This document shows, in pieces, positions 53,969 through 55,253 of a DNA stretch of 55,253 nucleotides. The translations under genes and the position numbers were made by a program. The notes under the pieces are model-generated. The model was given only the letters and a program-made list of their open reading frames with translations, was not told the DNA's origin and ran no database searches. The stretch covers positions 1 to 55,253 of the forward strand of contig NZ_JAGGOZ010000004.1 of NCBI RefSeq assembly GCF_018614075.1. Reading direction: 5' to 3'. Every line of letters begins with the position of its first letter. The stretch's first letter is position 1. This stretch comes from Streptomyces sp. ISL-94. GTDB lineage: Bacteria > Actinomycetota > Actinomycetes > Streptomycetales > Streptomycetaceae.

Positions 53969-54184
53969 TCAGAACAGTGGCAACTGCCCCGGGTGCGGGC
54001 CCAGGGTGAACCCGTCCAGGGTCGGCGCGGAGGCGCCGAGGAGCACCCGGGCCCGGGAGCCGGGGCAGGACACCAGGTCGCCGCGGACCCGCCCGGCGGG
54101 CGGGTCGTGACGGGCGATCCGGCCGGCGGTCACGGCGCAGTCGCGCCCGCATGCGGGACAGGCCCGACGGGGGGAGTGGGACAT
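53969..54184 (-). CDS. small zinc-ribbon-like protein, function unknown
   Basis: A 71-residue protein from ATG 54184. CPACGRDC near the N-terminus and a later LVSCPGS provide a possible Cys4 zinc site around GRIARHDPP. The C-terminus ends LPLF. Small Streptomyces proteins with this layout exist but are uncharacterised. It starts 28 bp after the arylamine acetyltransferase stop and reads in the same direction, so it may be co-transcribed with it. Confidence 0.75.
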   Translation of the reverse strand: MSHSPRRACPACGRDCAVTAGRIARHDPPAGRVRGDLVSCPGSRARVLLGASAPTLDGFTLGPHPGQLPLF

Positions 54185-54212
54185 GCCCCAAGTCTGCCCT
54201 GCGGCGCCGGCA

Positions 54213-55058
54213 TCAGCCCTCCCGGGAGGCCAGCCACTCCTCGTGGGCCCGGTTCACCTGGGTCCACAGCGCGGCCCGGTCCACCGGGGTCAGGTCGTCC
54301 AGGTCGCGCCCGAAGACGGTGGCGATGGCCTCGTAGAACTCCTCCGGGGTGGTCAGCTCCCGCTCGCTCGGCCCCTTGGCCGGGTCGATGCGCGTCAGGA
54401 TCCGCCCGCGCAGCAGGTCGAGGGACTCGGCGTCCCGGCGCAGCAGGGCCAGCGTGCGTACGAAGGGGGAGTCCTCGGCGGTGGACAGCCGCAGGTGCTC
54501 CGCGTCGAAGTCGTCCATGGCGGCCGGCGCGGAGAGGAAGTTCATGACGGGGAAGGGGCCGAACGGATTGCGGTAGGTCCAGCCCTCCAGCGGCCCGGCC
54601 AGCGGTTCCAGCCGGTAGGAGAAGCCGCCCTGGTCGTACGCGCCCTCGCGCAGCGGCAGCGGTTCGTGCGGGCCGTCGCCGAGGCCCACGTCGACGAGGT
54701 ACTCGGCGCCGTCGACGCGGACGGTCAGCGCGAGGTGGTTGCCGTTGACGTCCTGCGCCCCGGTCTCCTCGTAGACCCCGCCCAGGTGCAAGGTGACGTC
54801 GTAGCCGAGGTGGCCGAGGAGCGCGGCGAACGCCCCGTTGAGGTGGAAGCAGTAGCCGCCGTGCCCGGCGGCGAAACGCCGGGCGGACAGCTCGGGGTCG
54901 ATGCCGGGCGGCCGGCCGAGGTGGATGTCGATGTTCTCGTAGGGGACGCGCTCCAGATGGGCCCGCTGGAGCGCGAACAGCCCTTCGGCGGAGGGGGCGG
55001 CGGCGGGGCCGGGGACGCCCAGCCGCCGCAGGTAGGCGTCGAATATGCCAGAGGTCAT
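54213..55058 (-). CDS. arylamine N-acetyltransferase
   Basis: A 281-residue NAT-family enzyme transferring acetyl from CoA to arylamines or hydrazines. The catalytic triad is complete: Cys in GHGGYCFHLNGAF, His in NGNHLALTV, Asp in YLVDVGLGDGP. The early RVPYENIDIHLGRP motif is typical. In actinomycetes such enzymes also act in amide synthase steps of ansamycin clusters, but nothing around it suggests that here. The gene begins 15 bp inside the MITE-like element boundary at the window edge. Confidence 0.94.
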   Translation of the reverse strand: MTSGIFDAYLRRLGVPGPAAAPSAEGLFALQRAHLERVPYENIDIHLGRPPGIDPELSARRFAAGHGGYCFHLNGAFAALLGHLGYDVTLHLGGVYEETGAQDVNGNHLALTVRVDGAEYLVDVGLGDGPHEPLPLREGAYDQGGFSYRLEPLAGPLEGWTYRNPFGPFPVMNFLSAPAAMDDFDAEHLRLSTAEDSPFVRTLALLRRDAESLDLLRGRILTRIDPAKGPSERELTTPEEFYEAIATVFGRDLDDLTPVDRAALWTQVNRAHEEWLASREG

Positions 55059-55072
55059 GCGGTCACCCTAGT

Positions 55073-55235
55073 CCCGGACTTCGCAGGTCACCCGATCGTG
55101 AAGATCAACCGGTCGCGATCGGTCGCCATCGGATAGTTGACGCCGTGCGGTCTGTCACGGCTGGGCCAACGCGGCCGAGATCGGCCAACGATCTTGAGTT
55201 GAGGCGTTCCTAACGGGTGACCTGCGAAGTACGGG
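55073..55235. mobile_element. MITE-like element with long terminal inverted repeats
   Basis: Terminal repeats at 55073-55094 and 55214-55235 match as inverted repeats at 21 of 22 positions, with 17 perfect bp (ACTTCGCAGGTCACCCG inward from the left). They enclose about 119 bp with no coding frame, including GATCAACC and ATCTTGAGTTGA. It carries no transposase, so it is non-autonomous or an IS remnant. It lies just upstream of the acetyltransferase start. No clear target duplication can be read. Confidence 0.65.
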
Positions 55236-55253
55236 CCTAGGTCCTGTTTGAAG

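Overview
The window is high-GC actinobacterial chromosome, almost certainly Streptomyces. The codon bias is strong, GTG and TTG starts are common, tipA is present, and the gene neighbourhoods match ones I remember from Streptomyces core chromosomes (tmk-holB; tipA-ppa-dacB-tilS-hpt-ftsH-folE-fol operon-mprF/lysX).

Layout. 1-3.9 kb: 3' end of the dTMP kinase gene, holB, a secreted S33 peptidase and tRNA-Thr(CGT). 4.0-10.5 kb, minus strand: a run of genes whose families and order recall the D-cycloserine (dcs) cluster: dcsA (YqcI/YcgG-type arginine hydroxylase), dcsB (hydroxyarginine hydrolase with Cys86), dcsD (cysteine-synthase-like), dcsE (homoserine-acetyltransferase-like), an SDR, dcsG (ATP-grasp) and dcsJ (EamA transporter). 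The locus looks degenerate or re-routed. The racemase dcsC and ligase dcsI are absent, dcsE has a G8-tract frameshift, and the middle of dcsG is inverted with about 100 bp missing. If dcsA, dcsB and dcsD still work, the predicted end products are hydroxyurea and O-ureido-L-serine, not D-cycloserine.

10.8-12.5 kb: a UbiA-type prenyltransferase (frameshifted, probably leaderless) and a LuxR regulator. 12.7-15.6 kb: a TetR regulator divergent from an FMN reductase/DHA2 exporter pair, with two identical palindromic operators between them. 15.9-18.6 kb: a Ser/Thr kinase and a membrane-anchored E1/ThiF protein that together span three reading frames. 18.8-24.3 kb: family A DNA polymerase, DUF2786 protein, a repeat-rich gap and a FUSC transporter. 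24.4-26.6 kb: a WhiJ-type regulatory set (DUF397 protein, RsbW-like ATPase, XRE/DUF5753 regulator) marked by three TGCACGTGCA sites. 26.7-34.4 kb: aldehyde dehydrogenase, PBP2, DinB protein, TipA, DedA and ThrE. 34.6-47.8 kb: housekeeping genes ppa, dacB, a DUF2342 metalloprotease, tilS, hpt, ftsH, folE, DUF3180, folK, folB, an NTF2-like gene, folP and an MprF-like gene. 48-55 kb: an esterase, a complete osmoprotectant ABC importer with a divergent ATPase gene, a coiled-coil membrane protein, a small zinc-ribbon protein, arylamine N-acetyltransferase, and a 163-bp MITE-like element at the right edge.

Family calls come from motifs and memory, with no database search. Frameshifts could be real or sequence error.
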